Shown: piece after piece, positions 1-12,200 of the stretch
How the letters are laid out: every line of letters starts with the position of its first letter
How positions within the stretch are numbered: the first letter of the stretch is position 1
From: Symbiodinium natans
Taxonomy: Eukaryota; Sar; Dinophyceae; Suessiales; Symbiodiniaceae
Length of the DNA stretch: 60,000 bases
Assembly (NCBI GenBank): GCA_905221605.1
Contig: CAJNDS010000231.1
Location: 64,001 to 124,000, forward strand
Direction of reading: 5' to 3'
Made by a program: the position numbers and the translations under genes
The notes under the pieces: model-generated
What the model saw: only the letters and a program-made list of their open reading frames with translations
Databases searched by the model: none
What the model was told of the DNA's origin: nothing

Positions 1-173
1 GTGTGTGCCAGGTGCCGGCTTGGGCCAGGCCCGGCCCTCGGCTCCCGGATGCGCTGCCTTGGAATTTTGCCGCAAGCGTTCTCCGCAGGGCGAGCCGATG
101 TTGACATCGGAGGACCTCGGTACTGGAACCTTCACTGAGAGCGGGTTGATGAAGGCTCAAGGAAGCTTATAGC

Positions 174-271
174 TTTGGGATGGTCCCCCTTATGGTAACA
201 GTCCTCAATAGGGATTATAGGGGGAAACAATCCCTGTTACAGACTGTTAGTATAAGGGGGAACATCCCAAA
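174..271. mobile_element. MITE-like inverted-repeat element, copy 1
   Basis: A 98-bp element has near-perfect terminal inverted repeats about 26 bp long. The left end begins TTTGGGATGGTCCCCC and the right end finishes GGGGGAACATCCCAAA. It is flanked by the direct repeat TTATAGC(T) at 167-173 and 272-278, which fits a 7-8 bp target-site duplication. It has no coding capacity. A second copy with the same ends lies in a P450 intron at 49269-49374. The terminal repeats and flanking duplication suggest a non-autonomous DNA transposon, perhaps hAT-like from the duplication length. The superfamily is an inference. Confidence 0.75.
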
Positions 272-660
272 TTATAGCTATCTTGTGCAAGGAGTGCGAG
301 GACCTCTTCGACATCTTAATGCAGATGCCGCGAACTTGGAAGGGAAACCTGGATCCTGTGAGGCACTTTCGGAACCTTGAACCCGACATGTGCGGGATGC
401 TGTGAAGCCTTGGGAGAGGAGGCCACGCAGGAGAGCAAGTAAGAAACCACACAAACTTCATTTGCAGCTCAGCTTTGAAAGCATAACAGCTACACAAGGA
501 TCCCGGCTGCAAGTGGCTCAGAGATGCCTCGAGGTGGTTTGTTCGACTCGGAGTAGTTGAGCCAGATACCGGCACTCGCTTTATGCAACGCAGTATAATC
601 TATGTAACGTCATACAACACACACACACACAGAGGCTGCAAATATCAGGACGTTTAAGAC
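272..660. other. Unassigned stretch
   Basis: I see no convincing gene here. A short (CA)n run lies near 617-632. Overlapping short frames on both strands have no recognisable domain. Confidence 0.4.
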
Positions 661-673
661 ACATATTCTGTAA

Positions 674-1020
674 ATGCTGGGACCAAGCCCTGGAGTTTTT
701 GAGGCAGAAGGTGGCGGGCGCAGCCCACGCGAACCCCGGGAGCTTGTCCTTCGGATAGCCGAGCTGGCGGATTGCAGGGCCTCAGGGCATATTGGTCGAC
801 AGCCCAGACCAACCCTACACCCTAAACCCCAAAGCTTCCAAAACCCCCGCAGCCCCCAAATCTCCCAAAACCCCCCAAAGCCACCAAAACCCCCCCCAAA
901 GGCCCCTAAAGCCCCTCTGGGCCTCCGGCGTCTTTCTGCCAGCTCCATGGATGCCACCGTGGACTCCTTCCTGGGACTCTGCTCGTCGGAACCTTGGGTC
1001 TTTGACGGGGGGCCTTTAGA
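674..1020 (+). other. Exon-like islands of an unknown protein
   Basis: Two stretches have protein-like codon composition. The first (about 700-775) reads REPRELVLRIAELADC. The second (about 925-1018) reads SMDATVDSFLGLCSSEPW. They are separated by C/A-rich sequence resembling the telomere-like intron filler seen elsewhere (CCCCAAAG, CCCTAAA variants). They could be two exons of one gene. I recognise no domain. The alternative is chance open sequence. Confidence 0.3.
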
Positions 1021-1065
1021 GGGTAGGAGGGCTTTAGGGCTGGCTTTGGGGGAGGGATTGAAGGG

Positions 1066-1312
1066 TAAGGTTTAGGGTTTTTAGGGTTTAGGGTTTTAGG
1101 GTTTTAGGGTTTAGGGTTTTAGGGTTTTAGGGTTTAGGGTTTTTAGGTTTTGAGGGTTTAGGGTTTAGGGTTTTTAGGGTTTAGATGTTTTAAGGGTTTA
1201 GGGTTCAGGCTTTTCAGGATTTAGGGTTTTAGGGTTTGGGTTTTTAGGGTTTAGCGGTTTTAGATCTAGGGTTTTTAGGGGTACAGGGTTTAGGGTTTCG
1301 GGTTTTTGTGAT
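1066..1312. repeat. Interstitial telomere-like (TTTAGGG)n tract, degenerate
   Basis: About 250 bp of TTTAGGG and one-base variants (TTTTAGGG, TTCAGGG, TTGAGGG) run in the G-rich orientation. The tract is degenerate and has unique sequence on both sides, so it is not a chromosome end. Confidence 0.9.
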
Positions 1313-1682
1313 CCTAGCGCGCGGGCACACATCGCGTATACGCACGCTCGCGTCGCCTCCGGAGTTCGCGTCATGAAGTCAAGCCCTCCGGAGTCCTGAA
1401 ACAATGGGCCTCTGGAGCAATAGCGCGGGCAAACCACAAGTACTGGCCGTAGCCTTAGGAACCCTGGCACCCCAAAACTCAAACCCCAGAGCCTTAAAGC
1501 CTTGCCCCAAACGTTGCAAACCCCATCAGCCCTGCCTAGAGAGACCTAAAGCCCTTTGTGGAAAGCACACTGAAACCCGATGCCCCGAGGCTGCGTAAGG
1601 CTATGGAGCGGGGGGCCCCTTCCCTGAACGCCTTCCTCAGCAGCTTGGAGGTTCAGGATTGAATTGACGGGTTACTCTCTCT

Positions 1683-1732
1683 GGCTGTGTCTCTCTGCCT
1701 CTGCCTCTCTCTCCCTCTCTCTCTCTCTCTCG
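1683..1732. repeat. (CT)n microsatellite
   Basis: A polypyrimidine tract of CT dinucleotides and CTGC variants. Confidence 0.85.
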
Positions 1733-1869
1733 TGTTTTTATGATATGTATGCAGAATCAATATTCTTTACAATATCGCATAGTTTCTTAGAGTGCACAAT
1801 GCATTAGAATCTGGATGTTCATGCTGAATAGTAGTCTGAGGGGACCGTCGCAGTTAGGATCCGTCATGG

Positions 1870-2240
1870 GTTTATGGGCCTGGACTCATCAGTGCGAGCC
1901 AGACTGCAGACCAGTCAGTGCTTGGCACCAGGGTCTCTCCACGCAGGAGACGAAGTTGGTGGACCACACGCTGATGCGCCAATTCCTGGCGCAGGTGAGC
2001 CACAGGCCGGGCATGTCGCGATCCGTTGCTTGCATGGAATGATGACGATGTGTGAGCTTCGAACCTTTGCTTCAGGCTGGCTGTGGACGGTCTCCCAGGC
2101 ACGGAGTTCAAGCGCCTATGGAGACGAATTGCGTCGAAAACCTGACGTTTGGGGCACGTTTGTCATGAGAGACGACGCCTCGAAAACTTTGCAGGCGCGG
2201 TGCCAGTGGAGCTGATCGTCAAGGCACGCACTCGCATGAG
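1870..2240 (+). other. Exon-like islands of an unknown protein
   Basis: Three short islands look coding. Near 1949-1992 the sequence reads ETKLVDHTLMRQFLAQ, preceded by CAG and followed by GTGAGC, a good acceptor and a canonical GT donor. Near 2079-2120 it reads LAVDGLPGTEFKRLWRR. Near 2195-2250 it reads VPVELIVKARTRMRVLPVLA. They are probably consecutive exons of one gene. No family is recognised. Confidence 0.35.
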
Positions 2241-4370
2241 AGTGCTGCCGGTGCTTGCCGGCGCAAATATGGACTTTCAGCAGAACCTTTGTTCTTCATG
2301 TTGTGGAATGGGGTGCAGGACGCACTGAGTCACTGGCTTGTGCCACCAATTTTCGGTTCCCAGGCGCACAGCGGCATCGACGTTCCGGAGTTGCGGGCTC
2401 GGCCTTGCCGAGGTAGAAAGCAAAAGCCACGTCTCGAGCCAACACAGCAGTGACCGAGGCTTAGACGTCGCCTGGCGCTGGCTCCCGCCCAAGCCATGCA
2501 CGGGGGCTGGGAACCTGCAAGCAGACACACCCCCACCAAAAGCACCAGGACGTCTGGGCGCCTTGCCTGAGGCTGCTCCGGTGGGGGCTTCCCTCCTTGA
2601 GTTCACAGGCCACTTCGAGGTTCGCATTCGGACATGCAGTCGTCGCTAGGCCATCACCTTCGCACACCGTTTCACACTAGCACAACCAAACGGCACTAGC
2701 GGTTTGAAGTAAGAAAGAGGCATCGGAGTAGTGAAGGTCAAACAGCAACGGCCGCAGCAGTATCCTCCCCAGGGCTGCAACGCTTCTTGACCCTGCGCCC
2801 ACCAAGCCAGCGTTCGTTTTCACTTTCACTGCCAGTCTCGTTGCCTCTCATTATGACTTCTATTGGTGTTGTTCCACCTACTACGTAGGTGAAGCACGGC
2901 TACGGCAGGTTCAAGCTGCTGGGCCCTGAGACTCTGCCGTTTATTCTCACAAACTTATTCGTGTTTCTTTCTGCGGCTTATGAAGCAAGTTCACGAAAGA
3001 GGAATACCATTATCATTACGACCAGTATTCTAACGACCGTTCAGATGTTTGCTATAACGACTGCTCCCATGCCTGGGAAGCCGAAAACCCTGAGCCGTAA
3101 ATCGCGATTCTCATGACTGGTGTTCTTCCACCTTCTTTCAGGGTTTTGGGTTTCGGGTTCAGGGTTTGGGGGTTTAGGGTTCAGTCTTTAGCCCTGAGGC
3201 CACATGTGAGCGAGTTCGTGCGGGCCTCGGTTTCTGATCAAAACATTGCTAGGAGGAGAAGAAGCCTTCTGTAAAACCCCAGAAGTGCTGAGCCTGGTGA
3301 AGATGAAAGGCCCCCAAGCCTACAAACCCTAACGCCCCGCACCCTGCAAGAAGTGAACAAAAAGCGCGCTAACAAAACCCAGCCCAACCTAAAGCTCTAA
3401 ACCCAGCTCCGAATTTCCAAAACTGGCCAGGTACCCCTGTGGATCCACTGCAGCAGCCAGGAACACCTGGATATCTCTCCACAGGCTCCACCCCAAGCTA
3501 GTCTTTTCATAGTGTAATGGTTGAGAATAAATTTGGCGCTACGCGAGCCGCCTCGGCCGGGGCCTGCGCAAGCTTGTCTTCGACAGGACACGAGCCTCAT
3601 GTGTAGACAAGGGTGTAGGGGTTTGGGGCAAACGCGTTTTAGACTGAATTGAGTAGCCCAATACCCGAGAATCTCAGATTCTATGAACTTTAATTAAACC
3701 CGAATTCCTGAGTTGGGCACCCGAGACACTGCAGCGTGAAATGCCGACCGGGCCGAATCACCCGCTTCACAGGGAGCTGGAGCACCAGTATCTTGGAGCT
3801 GGTTGTGCAAAGGCGTTCATAGGGGCGGATGGCTACGCCACCGCCTTTTGCAGGAGTGGCAAAGAACCTAAAACGATTCAAAGTTTAGGTCTTGCGGAGT
3901 AATTGTGGCTTGGGGCTTGTGGTCTCGACTGCAAGGTGAGGTTTCAGAGTTTCAGGTTTTGAGTAACGAAGTCTGGGCAAACACCTACGGCCCGAGGACT
4001 CGGCAGATTAATGATGCAATATTTGTGCGCACATTCGAAAGCAACACTGACATGAATTACTCTTATACTAGGTACGCTAGTAAGAGTTGCAAAGAAGAAT
4101 CTAGGTAGCGGATCTGACAGTAGCAACAAACATCGTTGACGTCAGACGCGCAGGACGTGGCACGCTTCTTCCGAATCTGTGGCGGGCAGCTGAGGAGGGA
4201 GATCACTCGGCCACATCTCCATGTCAATGACGGATTCCTGAAATCACTGTGAATTCCTTGCGCTCTCAGGGCTTTGGCCTTCAAATCCTTCACCGGGTGT
4301 CTCAGGTGGATCTCCGCACGTGCCATTGCAGCCAGATGCCTTGGATGAGGCCCCGGACTTCGCCCCAGAT
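2241..4370. other. Mostly non-coding sequence
   Basis: No gene can be supported. A weak protein-like stretch lies near 2550-2630. Telomere-like GGGTTTAGGG variants appear at 3139-3187. A C/A-rich tract of CCCTAAA-type sequence lies around 3300-3400. Confidence 0.5.
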
Positions 4371-4374
4371 GTAT

Positions 4375-4673
4375 ATAACGTACAGTATATGTATATGTAT
4401 ATGTACATGTATATGTGTATGTGTATGTGTATGTATATGTACATGTATATGTATATGTATATGTATGTGCATATGTATATGTATGTGTATGTGCATGTGC
4501 ATGTGTATGTGTATGTGTATGTGTGTGTATCTGCATATGCATCTGCATATGCATCTGCATATGCATATGTGTATGTAGATGTTGATGTGGATGCAGATGT
4601 AGATGTATATGTATATGCATATGTATATGTATATGTAGATGTAGGTGTATGTGTATATGTATATGTATATGCC

Positions 4674-4710
<37 letters not shown>

Positions 4711-4715
4711 GTGTA
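4375..4715. repeat. (TATATG)n microsatellite
   Basis: About 340 bp of TATATG hexamers with TGTATG and TGCATG variants. It creates long artificial open frames on both strands (alternating Met-Tyr, Cys-Ile, Val-Tyr and His-Ile), which are not genes. Confidence 0.95.
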
Positions 4716-4867
4716 AAATTCGGTCTGCGTTTTGTATCTTGCTATATGTATCTTACATATTGTGCATTGTGTCGTATATCTTCAGTCACATATATTGTAT
4801 CTGTTGTAGTATCCATTATTTCATAGTGTGTGCTGTATAATAACTTCCATTTGTATTATATTTGTAG

Positions 4868-4941
4868 AATCATATATCATATATCATATATCATATATCA
4901 TATATCATATATCATATATCATATATCATATATCATATCAT
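4868..4941. repeat. (ATATATC)n minisatellite
   Basis: About ten near-perfect copies of the heptamer ATATATC, followed by AT-rich sequence to about 5180. Confidence 0.9.
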
Positions 4942-5189
4942 ACGTGGTTGTATCTTGCATATGACATGTCATAGATTTCATATTAGATATTGTATACATC
5001 AGACTGATTACTACACACCATATACTTTACATTAAATACGATATGATGTATGATCTGCACAATGTATTCGGTGCAATATGAATACTGCATTACAGTGTAT
5101 TCTACTATATGAATCATATTTGTTCTCTGTTATTTGCTATCATTGTTTATCATAGAATCCAATACGTTATAGTATATGACATATGTGCA

Positions 5190-8100
5190 CATCGGTGGAT
5201 TGACCGTGCTTGCTCGAAGATGGCATGCGGAACGCGCCAGAAATCATCAGCTAAACTTCGGTCATGACCCCAGGGAACTGGCAGTGTCTCAATAGTTGGT
5301 ACTCCTGCATGCCCAGCCAGGCTCTGAAGCATTTGCCGCTGGAGGCGGGCGACGCGCGAGAGACCCACCATGGAATCCCCCAAACCTGTGAAGATTTTAG
5401 AAGGGTTTCGAAGGGTTTAGAGGTTTTTTTTTGCAAGGGTTCAAACGGTTTAGAAGGGGTTTCGAATGGGTTAGCGAGCGCCGACCGCGACCCAAGACCC
5501 AACCAAACCCGTCCAAGTGGATGCCTGGGTCCTGCCGTGATGCTGTGGCGTGTCTAGGAATGAGCGCTGTTGCGCGGCTTGGTGTTCAACCCCCTGTCTA
5601 CAGTGTTGCGTGATTTGCTTGCCAGCAAGGACGGTCATTTTGTAAGCATTGGGGCTTCCGAACACGAACCCAACATGGGCATCTGAATTCATCTCGCTGG
5701 GTGTCCACTCGCCAGAGCATCAGTACGCAACGACACCAAACCCAGGCAGGTCATCGTAAACAAAGTATGATGCGCGCTCGTCGAAGAGTTTTGTGGAAGT
5801 TTTCTAGGGGCCGTTCGACGTGCTGTAGCTGCTGGTTTGTTTTGACTTGGGCAATTTCTGATTGTGCGGCGATCTGAGCCTCCAGAAGCAGAAGGCGGCA
5901 TCATTGACCGCGGTTGCAAGCATTTGGCAAGCATTTGTTGCTGACTTGACGTGCCATGCTGAATTCCTGGGTTGATCCATGATCGGCGTGCTCCAGCTCT
6001 GCTGGCTGCTGATTGGCATTCTGCTGCTGATCTGCAGGCTGGCCAACAGGTGGTCTTTAGTTTTCGCAGCCTGTGGCAGGATGTGCGGTGGCGGGCCTCT
6101 GACTTTCGTGACCGTTCTGATTGCTATCTGTGTCATCGGCCAACACAACCCTGCTATCGTCCAATGCCTGGCGGGGTCCCCATTCCCGGTGTCGAATGAC
6201 ATGCGCTATAGCTGTAAGACTAATGCGACGTTCAGCTCAGCCCAGCCTGCGCGGTGCTGCGTTGGCCGTGGCAGTTTCAGTGGCTTAGGGGAGGGTACGA
6301 ATAGTTACAATGGCGTGCCTTCTTGAGTGTGTGCCGACACGCGCACATGCTCGAGCCTCACTACAGATGTGGGGTCGACATCTCGTGCTGACAACAGCAT
6401 AGTTACAAGGTAGCGCAAGTCATGGCTCAGCTAGGAGAAAGCAGGCAGGATTCGTAGTTCGGTGATTTGCTCAGGGATCCACAGCAGGGCCCCCCCGTCA
6501 GGAAAGCCCGAGAACTTGCGTGCACAAGTGCTGTGCAGAGTACACGCCCGGCGTATGAGATCGGGGGGTGTCGGGGATCTGCGCTCACAACCAAGGGACA
6601 TACAGGGATGCCGTACTGTGAACAGTTGGAGACCGGAATGTTATTGTTGTTGCCAAGGTGTTGGACGAACAATGCCTCAAATGCTGGAAGAAGAAGTTCT
6701 GTTTCACAGTGCCACGGGAGGATAAGGATGAGGAGTGCAACTGGCGTGCGCCGTCTGAAGAGGCATCACCTGCATCCTTACCTGCGTCCTCGCCTGCATC
6801 CTCGCCCGCGTCCGGGAGCTCTTGACAAGCGAGCACATCTCATGTAGTTCAGCTGGGTTATCTCGTGCTCTCCATGGTGGCTCAATTGCCATGAGCGACG
6901 AGCTTCGTGCCCGGAATGTTTTCACTTTTGTCTCCTTAGGCTCTCTGGGTTTGCTTGCGCCTGCCTCCCTTCACGGATTTTGTGCGCCGTAATTGACCTC
7001 AGCCAGTCTATGGATCATTCGCTGTGCCAGCAGCAGTCAAGTTAGCTTCCCCTTCCATTTCTGCTCCCATGAGCCTTTACTTTGCCTTGTGGTGCTGCCC
7101 AACTTCAGAGTGTGACGATCATGAGTTTCAGGACTGCCCACCTACTTTGTGCAATTTATTTGATGCATCCATGTCCATATTAGACAGTGAGAAATGCTTG
7201 TGCACGCAAAGGAAGCGCCGGAATGGGAAAGGTTGCTGGGCGGCATTTTACTTTCTTCTTCTTGGCTACTTTAATTGTGCCGATTTGTGTTGATGGTCCA
7301 TTGCCTGTTGTTGTGATGTCGCAGGCTCAGCTATGCGAAGACGCAGGTCGTGGACGAGGACCGCGCGAGATCATGATACTGGCTAAACACGGCTAAGCGG
7401 CTAAGCCCCAATCGAGATAAGCGCTGAGTGAAAAAACCTGCGCAGTAGGGTGTCCGACAGGAAGTCCAGATTGAAGAATTTCATGCCGTGGACCAATGCG
7501 TCAGCCTGGCGCAACATGGCTTGTGTGAGCCGGCTGCCGAGTTGTAGCGCCTTGGCCTGCCGGCAGGCTGAAACCAGCTGAGTCCCGAGTCAGGTCAGAG
7601 CTTGCGCGCGTGCGCGCGGGATGCGGTGGACGCAATGACAAGCCTCTTCTGTGCCCCTCAGGCCCACGCCATGTCAATCATTGTCGTTCCATGATTTCGA
7701 AATCTCCTTGGGTGCTATTACTCTGGCGATAGCTGGGTTGTTGTGAGGTGGGCGTGCAAGTCGTGGAGGAGGCGCTGATCCCGTTGGTAAGCCCCGACTG
7801 TTGAAGCGTGCCGGCGCATCTAGAGTTCGACTGACGTGGTTCCTTATGCCTTATGATGTCCACGTTGGAAGGATGTGCTAACCGATTGTCCCGGTTGAGA
7901 GGAGAATGTTGCGCTTGGGCCAGCTCAGTTTCCTTGGCCGCTTGCCAAACAAACCCCAGTGAAGCTTCAAGCGCTAGTGTGGAAGTTGAGCTAAAGTGTG
8001 GATGTCGCCTATCCGAGGCAGCTGGCGCCAGAAATCTCGAAGTATTTCGATGCCACTTGGGCCGAAACAACACGAGTTAATCAAAACCGGTGTGCGGCAA

Positions 8101-8210
8101 AGACTTTAGGTGCTGGAGTTCGGCCAGTTCCGGGTTGCCTGCCGTGAGCGCTCGCAGACCCAGGTGCCAAAATCTGACGCTCTTCTCTGTCCATTTTCGT
8201 TCCGTTTACT
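5190..8210. other. No gene supported; weak decayed frames
   Basis: Several frames of 60-130 codons exist on both strands (for example a hydrophobic + strand frame at 5979-6326), but none shows a recognisable domain. Overlapping frames on the opposite strand are equally long. A telomere-like G-rich patch lies around 5390-5470. I treat this as non-coding or degraded sequence. Confidence 0.4.
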
Positions 8211-8230
8211 CTGATTTTTTCTCTTGTCAG

Positions 8231-8600
8231 GTGTTCGTGGCTCACATGGCCTCTGTCGTCAAGCAGAGGCTGGCCTGGCAGAGTCAAGTGGCCGCGCAAG
8301 TGCTGCGCATTGCGGGTCAAGAGTCGGGGTTGAGCAATAGAGCTCGACGTCTTTGTCATGATTACTTCACGCGAGGCCTGATGCTTACCTGGCCTGCGAT
8401 CACCTCCGCGCAGACGCCCCGCCACCAGGGACTGACCTGTACAAGAGCTTGGTGTACCCGCACATGGGCAGAATCAAGTACTACCGGATGAAATCCCTAG
8501 AAAGCACTTCCCTGGGCCCGGAGATGGATGACCATCAGCTCCGTGCAGGCTGCGAAGGCCATGGCCATGGCAATCACAAGCTGAGTCGCCCTAAGTAGCC
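8231..8600 (+). other. Exon-like segments of an unknown protein, frame change inside
   Basis: A TTGTCAG acceptor at 8230 is followed by an open, helical-looking stretch beginning VFVAHMASVVKQRLAWQ. From 8376, after GCGAG, a different frame becomes coding-like (PDAYLACDHLRADAPPPG, then DLYKSLVYPHMGRIKYYRM) up to a stop near 8598. The shift is either a very short intron or a frameshift in a decayed gene. It probably belongs with the exon at 8694-9229. No family is recognised. Confidence 0.4.
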
Positions 8601-8693
8601 GAGTAGCCAAGCACAAACAGATGTGAAATCCAGATCGTAGGGTAGCCAAAGGCCAATCTTGTCATGATTGCACTGGCCGTTTCCGTTTCTGAG

Positions 8694-9229
8694 GTGTTCG
8701 GTCACTGTTCCACCCTGCTGCTCTGGGACATTGGTGGCAAGAAAACCCACACGCTGTCATCGAAATCGTTGCCCTGCTAGCGCAGCACGCCCGGCAAAGC
8801 GGCAAGCTGTGGCAATTGACGTTTGATGTGATGCTCTTGTGTTTGACCTGCGTCCGAGATAAAGGCGCTAAGGAAAAGTACGCGAAGCAAGTCCTTACCT
8901 GTTTGGAAACAGATCACTTGAGCGATGCAGACCGCTTCTATGGGTGCCGCTGCCTGGTGTATTGCGAGCCCTTCCCGGGTTTGGAAGACATGCATGCCCG
9001 CGTGCTTGGGCGCATCGTCCAGAGGAACCAGAGGGCAACGAGCGGCGTGCGCCTGTATTCCAGGTTGGCGGCGCAAACTGCCATTTACATGTGGAAGTTT
9101 GGCAGTTGGTGGTGGAGTCTCTATGTCTTCCAGCACGTAGAGGCCACAGTTCAAGATTCAGTTGCAGCGACCGTGCTCGGCGTCTACCACAGTATACACG
9201 GCAAGCCAGAGGACGAGAGCAGCTTGTAA
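8694..9229 (+). CDS. Large exon (about 178 codons) of an unknown protein
   Basis: The frame is open from just after TTTCTGAG at 8693, a plausible AG|G acceptor, to a TAA ending at 9229. The translated stretch has ordinary globular composition: helical and Leu/Ala-rich at first, then Cys-rich around YGCRCLVYCEPF, then a Trp-rich segment (KFGSWWWSLYVFQHVEA), ending KPEDESSL. There is no upstream ATG in frame, so it is likely a terminal exon. I cannot name a family. The exon-like segments at 8231-8600 may lie upstream in the same gene. The alternative is a pseudogene fragment. Confidence 0.45.
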
Positions 9230-9239
9230 GGCCGGCCAT

Positions 9240-12200
9240 CGTCAAGACACGTCAAGATTTGGATAAGACTTGGATAACTGAGAGGGTCAAGCAGTGTCAA
9301 GCAGTTGTGACCTTTCCGCGCGGCGAGGGGCAGGAAGTCGACAGACACGAAAATCATCCGAGTCATCCATCGGGATCAGCGTCAGGTTCCGCAGGCCGTT
9401 GCAACAAAGACAGAGGAGCGCCTGCTCCTTCAGCAGAGTGGCGGGGCACTTGGAACACTGACCTCCCGGCTCCACAGGGTCGCGCGCAGGGCAGCAAAAA
9501 AGTTTCCGCCGCTGTTCTGTTCTCAGCCCCAAGTTTCCAAATGTATCGCTAGACCAACTCGCTGGAGCCCGGCTTGCCCTGTGCATTTTGGGCGTGGGCT
9601 TCTTGTGTAAGGTTCGAGTGCGCAGGAACCCACGCGTAAGGCGTAAGCATCAGGTTCCACGCTGTCGCCTGCGTCCGGAAGATGTTGTAAACTCATGTCA
9701 GTCCGGCAAACATGCCTAAACCTCAAGCCCCAATTGCCAAGAAAGAAAGTTTTGAAGGCTCATTGGGGCACGGAGCCGCTGGCAGTGGATCGCCTGTTCT
9801 GCGCCTTGGGTAGGCGGTGCCTGCAGCCAGGGGCCCTGACGTGATTTCCCCCAAACTTCAAAAGCCTCAAGGGGGTTCCAATTTCGTGGTGTGCACCCAA
9901 ATGTGATGGGGACTTAAGGTTTGTAGCTTGCTTGAGGACTTTTACCGAGCAGTTAGTAATGATTTCCGGAAACGATCGTGATGGCGAGGTGTGTCGTAAT
10001 TTCTTGAAGCAGCTACAAGCCAAATCAGTAGTTCCCAGCAACTGATCGGGGCGCCCGAAGCCCTTAAGGCTCCGAGCAATCGAGCCGTTGCGAGGTCCCA
10101 AATCAGCGTCTAGCAACCGATCCTTCAAAATGCAGCCCATGCAACATCCCTTCTGCATCGAGACCGACAAACATAATCATCATAAAAAACACTTCAAAGG
10201 TTTTGCTCCTGGGCTATCCAGTCATCTTCATTAGAATGTTGTTTGGTTTTGGTTGAAGTTTCCCGTGTCTCGGGCTTGGGTGTTTCAGGTGCTGTTGGGT
10301 CATGTGTTCCTTTCAAGTTCAATCCCCAACCCCCAAATCTTCGCAGCGGCATGATATGGCATGTTCCTCATCCATCGACTCCTGAACCTCATACGTCCCG
10401 TTTTGAAAACTACCGTCCCTGAATGTTGTAATGGGGCATTAAGTCCGGTGACTCATAAGTTCTGTATGGCGTGCGAGGGTTTGGGTTTTTGAGGGCTGAG
10501 GGTTTATCGCGTCGAGGCTGGAACGGACCAAGCGGAAAGATGCCTGCCTTCCACCAGAGGCGGTTCTGGAGGCACCCCGCGTGTTTCGTGTTTCAAGATT
10601 CCGGTGCTCGGGATTGGGGCTACAGGGACCTAAAGTATTAGCGTTTAGGGTTTATGCTTTACAGGGTTTAGGGTTTAAGGTTTAGTTAGGGGAATTCAGG
10701 TTTTGGGGGGTTCAGGCCAGAGTAGAAACGGTGCTTTAGGAGTGCAATGAGTGCAAGGTGGCGTTGGTGCTGCTTGATCCCATTGCGTTGGGAAAGGTAA
10801 GCAAGAGCAGTCCCCATCATTGTGCTCCATGCTCAGATCGTGCGAAAAGACACCTCGGATCTGGAGAAGGCATCCGGAGCGTTTCCGTTGCAGAGGAAGT
10901 GGAAAGAAAACAGTAGCAATACTGAGAATGATGCTGGAAAAATGATCATTTCCTCAAAATCCTGCACCGACGGAGGCCCATGCCATCATAGGGATGTTTC
11001 GGTTGCCCGAGCTACGAAAGCTCGTGAGGCCGAGAATGTCATGATCTCGGAGGGTGTCCTCAAAGACCGTGTCGGGCCCAGAGTGATGGCCCTCTGATCC
11101 TGCTCATGGCTTTTGAATCACAGTGTCAGCTTGCGCATCTGTTTAGGGTTTAGGGTTGAGGGTTTAGGGTTTAGGGTTGAGGGTTTAGGGTTTAGGGTTG
11201 AGGGTTGAGGGTTTAGGGTTGAGCGTTTAGGGTTTAGCTTTTGGCTGTGGTTCTGCTGTCAGTGTGCGAGGCTTCGACCTCATCTGGAACTCATGCGTTC
11301 GCGCGCGACCTGGTGGTTGACGCATGCTGCAGGTGTATTTTCATGCTTGTTGACCTTGTCCCCATGAATTTTCGGAGTATGCAGTATTGCTAGTAGTGTG
11401 ATTGTCATGAACCCATAGTAATGATTTTCTTACGACTGTTACTTTCTTATAGCGTTTTTGTTTTTTTCATTCTTGTTTATACTTCCTGTTGTTGTGGTTT
11501 TCATGTTCTTGTTATTCTTTATATTATGCTTATTGTTGTGATTATGCTTGTTGCGATAATTATGCTCTATTCCTACTTTCTTCCTCTTCTTCTTGGCATG
11601 ATCATCATCTCACCACCTACACTTACTGTTCGACAAGCGATCGCGGTGTCGGGTGTAGATTCACGCAAGAATCTCTTCGTCATATTGGTCCCGAGGTGAA
11701 GGCCTGATGTTGGCGTTGCCTCCAGACAGCGCCTCCTCCAGAAGCACGATGATATCATGCTGTGGCGTTTGGGTGCACAAGGGATGCAGCTGAGGTGACC
11801 ACACGCCCGGGCATGAGAAGGCCGGATCCCGGATCGTTGAGAGTACAAGTGCATATGATCTGCAGCATATCTATCAATGGACCGAAATTGGACGACTTTG
11901 TGTCTGCCTTGCCAAGGAGAGGGCGGAACAAGCAGAGCGTCGCAAGGAGAAGGACTCTCGCAAGCCGGTGCGGCGCGGGAAGCCTCTGGTAAGACCGGAA
12001 CCTCGCTGTTCATGTACACCTCGCGCTTTCTGTGAATCACTCCTTGGTATACTGGTAGGTGAAACGCTCATTAAGCATGCGAGAGTTCTAACTTCTTCAA
12101 CCGTCGGCAGCATTAGCCTCATCAGATCTCAAGGACGAGTATCTGCCTGTCATATAACACTACCACAAGGGTCTGAAAGTCAGGTTCTCCAGGCAACACT

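Noticed and set aside
1446-1470. Spliced-leader remnant starting CCGTAGCC
   Set aside because: The match ends after eight bases and no downstream gene is supported.
4320-4840. Met-Tyr / His-Ile / Val-Tyr rich proteins on both strands
   Set aside because: They are translations of a TATATG microsatellite. The same applies to 17214-17581.
5979-6326. 115-codon hydrophobic + strand frame as a membrane protein
   Set aside because: A longer frame lies on the opposite strand at the same place, and no family motif or splice context supports it.
7678-8073. 131-codon - strand frame
   Set aside because: Its Ser/Gln-rich composition looks protein-like but no domain is seen, a + strand frame overlaps it, and all supported genes are on the + strand. 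Left undecided rather than annotated.
11421-11699. Small membrane protein
   Set aside because: The hydrophobic frame comes from T-rich low-complexity sequence and overlaps another frame of the same kind.
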